From positions 1 through 64,000 of the forward strand of contig NZ_JHVJ01000019.1 in the NCBI RefSeq assembly GCF_000620085.1: a DNA stretch of 64,000 bases. Direction: 5' to 3'. Under the pieces are notes generated by a model. That model searched no databases. It had not been told where the DNA came from and worked only from the letters and a program-made list of their open reading frames with translations. The translations under genes and the position numbers were made by a program. Below are positions 62,182 to 64,000 of the stretch, piece by piece; the stretch's first letter is position 1, and every line of letters begins with the position of its first letter. The stretch comes from Marinobacterium jannaschii DSM 6295. Its GTDB lineage: Bacteria; Pseudomonadota; Gammaproteobacteria; Pseudomonadales; Balneatricaceae.

Positions 62182-62206
62182 GCTATCACCCTTATAGGAA
62201 GTGACC

Positions 62207-62512
62207 ATGGAAGTAACCAAACAACAACGGGCGTTCTACCGCAAACTCTATCTGGGCTGGCTGGTCACTCAGGAAGAGCACAGTGCCACCTCTTTGCAGA
62301 AACTGACCGGCATGCCGCGCCGTACAATTCAGGACACCCTGAAAGATATGTCTGATATCGGCATTTCACTGCACTTTCAGCAAATTGAAGGCGGCCGCCA
62401 CAACGCAGGCTTCTATGTGCTGGAAAGCTGGGGACCGATCCGCCCTGAATGGATCAGCGCCAACCTGCCGCAGATCGAACAGGCGTTGGAAATCAGCACC
62501 GAGGCCGGGTAA
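62207..62512 (+). CDS. Small winged-helix protein (HTH_43-like)
   Basis: The 101-residue protein has a winged HTH (about 5-80: SATSLQKLTGMPRRTIQDTL as the recognition part, then RHNAGFYVLESWG). It is probably a DNA-binding regulator. ATG 62207 has AGGA seven bases upstream; GTG 62201 is less likely. Confidence 0.8.
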   Translation: MEVTKQQRAFYRKLYLGWLVTQEEHSATSLQKLTGMPRRTIQDTLKDMSDIGISLHFQQIEGGRHNAGFYVLESWGPIRPEWISANLPQIEQALEISTEAG

Positions 62513-62590
62513 AAACCCGGAAAAAAACCTTAAAGCTCTCGCCCCCCGCGCCGTTAACAGGGGAAACACCTTTTAACGGCAGGGACTCCC

Positions 62591-63418
62591 ATGATCAATT
62601 TGCACAGCAGCGAAAGCTATAGCAGCCAGATCAGCGGCAACCTTCAGGCCCAGGCTAAACAGCCGGAGGAGCCGAAAGTCGATCCGCAGCAGGCAATGCT
62701 GGAGAAGCTCCAGGAAGCTGAAAAGAACGCACCGGCGCAGGGTCGCCGCACCGATATGCTGGCCGCAGAGCGCTACTCGCTGGCCGAGAGCTTCTCGCTG
62801 GAGTTGAAGACCAAAGACGGCGACAGCGTGACCATCAACTTTGCCCATGACAGTGCCTATGAAGCCAGCTTTGGTGCCACTGCAGGCGCCGATGGCAGTG
62901 CAATCTCCTTCAGCATCGATCGCAGTGAAAGCAGTGACTACCGTTTCAGTGTCGAAGGTGAGCTGGACGAAGATGAACTGAAGGCGATCGATAGCCTGGT
63001 GAAAGAGATCGGCGAGATCGCCAGCGACTTCTTTGACGGCGACCTCCAGGCTGCCTTCGATCAGGCCAGCGAACTGGAGATTAACCGCGACGAACTCTCT
63101 TCCATGAACCTGAACATGACCCGCTCGGAAAGCTACAGCGCCGTGGCAGCCTATCAGCAGGTTCAGGAACAGAGCGACCCGGCGGCTGGCGCAGGCCGCC
63201 GTCTGGGACATATGATGAATGGCGTTCAGGATGCAGTCAGTCGTCCTGGACTAAGCTTTATGCAGGACGCTTTCGACGTAGGTCAGCAACTGCTCGATAA
63301 TCTGGTGCAGCAAGACCTGCGGTACAGGGAAGCCGACAAAGAGCAGCAAGATAAATACGATCAGAACAGCTCCAACTTGTCATCTATGCTGTCCGAGCTA
63401 TTTGCCGACGCTGAGTAA
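62591..63418 (+). CDS. DUF5610-like protein
   Basis: The 275-residue acidic, soluble protein has a beta-rich middle (about 60-125, FSLELKTKDGDSVTINF) and a helical part (EGELDEDELKAIDSLVKEI, GDLQAAFDQASEL). It looks like the DUF5610 group of gammaproteobacterial proteins; this match is from memory. The N-terminus is Ser- and Gln-rich without a signal peptide. AGGGAC precedes the start. Confidence 0.72.
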   Translation: MINLHSSESYSSQISGNLQAQAKQPEEPKVDPQQAMLEKLQEAEKNAPAQGRRTDMLAAERYSLAESFSLELKTKDGDSVTINFAHDSAYEASFGATAGADGSAISFSIDRSESSDYRFSVEGELDEDELKAIDSLVKEIGEIASDFFDGDLQAAFDQASELEINRDELSSMNLNMTRSESYSAVAAYQQVQEQSDPAAGAGRRLGHMMNGVQDAVSRPGLSFMQDAFDVGQQLLDNLVQQDLRYREADKEQQDKYDQNSSNLSSMLSELFADAE

Positions 63419-63443
63419 GAAATTCTTCCTTGTTGTACCTTAA

Positions 63444-63475
63444 AGCCCCGGTCTCCTACGAGCCGGGGCTGTTTT
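63444..63475 (+). terminator. Terminator before radD
   Basis: AGCCCCGG and CCGGGGCT form an 8-bp stem followed by GTTTTAT. Confidence 0.8.
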
Positions 63476-63557
63476 ATGTCCGCTACACACTATCAGCGCT
63501 TGAACTCCCGTCTGGCTTTTGCTGCAATCGGCATCCCAGCTAGCCAGAAACAAACTG

Positions 63558-64000
63558 ATGACCGCCTTCACCCTGCGTGACTACCAGCAAGACGCTGTTG
63601 ACGCCACCCTGCGCCACTTCCGTAAAACTGACGATGCCGCCGTAATTGTATTGCCCACCGGTGCGGGAAAGAGCCTGGTGATCGCCGAACTGGCACGACT
63701 GGCACGGCGCAAAATACTGGTACTGGCGCATGTAAAAGAGCTGGTCGAGCAGAATCACAGCAAGTATCAGGCATATGGGCTGAATGCCGGGATTTTCTCT
63801 GCCGGGCTGAAACAGAAGGAAACACAACACCAGGTCACCTTTGCCAGTGTCCAGTCGGTATCACGCAACCTGGCGGCCTTCGCCGACCAGTATTCGTTGC
63901 TGATCATCGATGAATGCCACCGCGTCAGCGGCGACCAGGACTCGCAGTACGGCAAGATTATCGGCCAGCTGAAGAAGCATAACCCGGGACTGAAAGTCCT
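63558..64000 (+). CDS. radD: RadD-like DEAD/DEAH-box helicase, 5' part
   Basis: The first 147 codons are visible; the gene runs off the right end. Residues 33-39 (PTGAGKS) are Walker A, LAHVKEL is motif Ia and residues 118-121 (DECH) are motif II. The opening [17 protein letters not shown] and the order of motifs match RadD (YejH), a superfamily 2 protein that helps repair double-strand breaks. The start is the first ATG; a ribosome binding site is weak. Confidence 0.9.
   Translation, partial: MTAFTLRDYQQDAVDATLRHFRKTDDAAVIVLPTGAGKSLVIAELARLARRKILVLAHVKELVEQNHSKYQAYGLNAGIFSAGLKQKETQHQVTFASVQSVSRNLAAFADQYSLLIIDECHRVSGDQDSQYGKIIGQLKKHNPGLKV

Overview
The window is a 64 kb piece of a bacterial chromosome, most likely from a marine gammaproteobacterium of the Oceanospirillales type. 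This is inferred from the gene families (GbcA/GbcB, ProVWX, YejK, YaeQ, RadD, SrkA, MobB, PA3496-like, DUF2058) and from codon use that is GC-rich but not extreme; the genus cannot be fixed from sequence alone. There is one tRNA gene (tRNA-Ser, GGA). I see no rRNA, CRISPR array, intact insertion sequence or prophage. Genes are mostly single units or short operons, and the gaps between them hold small dispersed repeats.

Layout, left to right. 1-1096 has no convincing gene (hairpin, REP-like repeat, possible gene remnant). 1097-3614: methionine gamma-lyase-like enzyme with a divergent Lrp/AsnC regulator, then a DUF6151 protein. 3944-5785: a large acidic helical protein I do not recognise. 5786-7219: a cold-shock/DUF1294 membrane protein between repeat-rich gaps. 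7220-20007: an amine/betaine catabolism and uptake block. It holds a leftward operon (DHDPS-family lyase, PuuC-like aldehyde dehydrogenase, FAD amine oxidoreductase, GbcB-like reductase), a LysR regulator, a divergent GbcA-like Rieske oxygenase, a DMT exporter and a ProVWX betaine ABC importer. 20276-22842: a two-gene SDR operon facing a LysR gene, with matching TTAAC-N5-GTTAA operators in both promoters.

22970-34600 is a mixed stretch: zinc-ribbon protein, PqiA-like protein, SDR/LysR pair, GlxA-type AraC regulator with a divergent LysE exporter (two 21-bp direct repeats between them), hydrolase-OsmC fusion, DMT exporter, hexose-6-phosphate mutarotase, HDOD protein, P5C reductase-like protein and a monooxygenase-like protein. 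34842-40652 looks like a polyamine or amine catabolic regulon: PuuB-like FAD oxidoreductase, aldehyde dehydrogenase, APC permease and a LuxR-type regulator. Copies of a TACCC-N7-GGGTA operator precede the oxidoreductase/dehydrogenase pair, the permease and the regulator gene. A flagellin-like orphan, a cupin protein, a guanidinobutyrase/agmatinase-family enzyme and a LysR regulator follow.

44771-64000 is mainly housekeeping and small accessory genes: metallo-beta-lactamase-fold protein with an altered metal motif, orphan MbcA/ParS/Xre-like protein, GNAT and LysE proteins, tRNA-Ser with a partial duplicate of its 3' end, MobB, a TAXI substrate-binding protein, ArfB, YaeQ, a NERD-domain protein, YejK, topoisomerase III, catalase, YbaN/DUF454, SrkA kinase, a Sel1/SPOR protein, a DUF1614 membrane protein, DUF2058, a winged-helix protein, a DUF5610-like protein and the 5' part of radD, cut by the window end.

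How the genes fit together: three sets share a theme of importing and oxidising nitrogenous solutes. The GbcA/GbcB set would demethylate a quaternary amine brought in by ProVWX. The PuuB-like/aldehyde dehydrogenase/permease set would oxidise a primary or gamma-glutamyl amine. The guanidinobutyrase-family enzyme would remove urea from a guanidino compound. Substrates are inferred from families and context, not proven.
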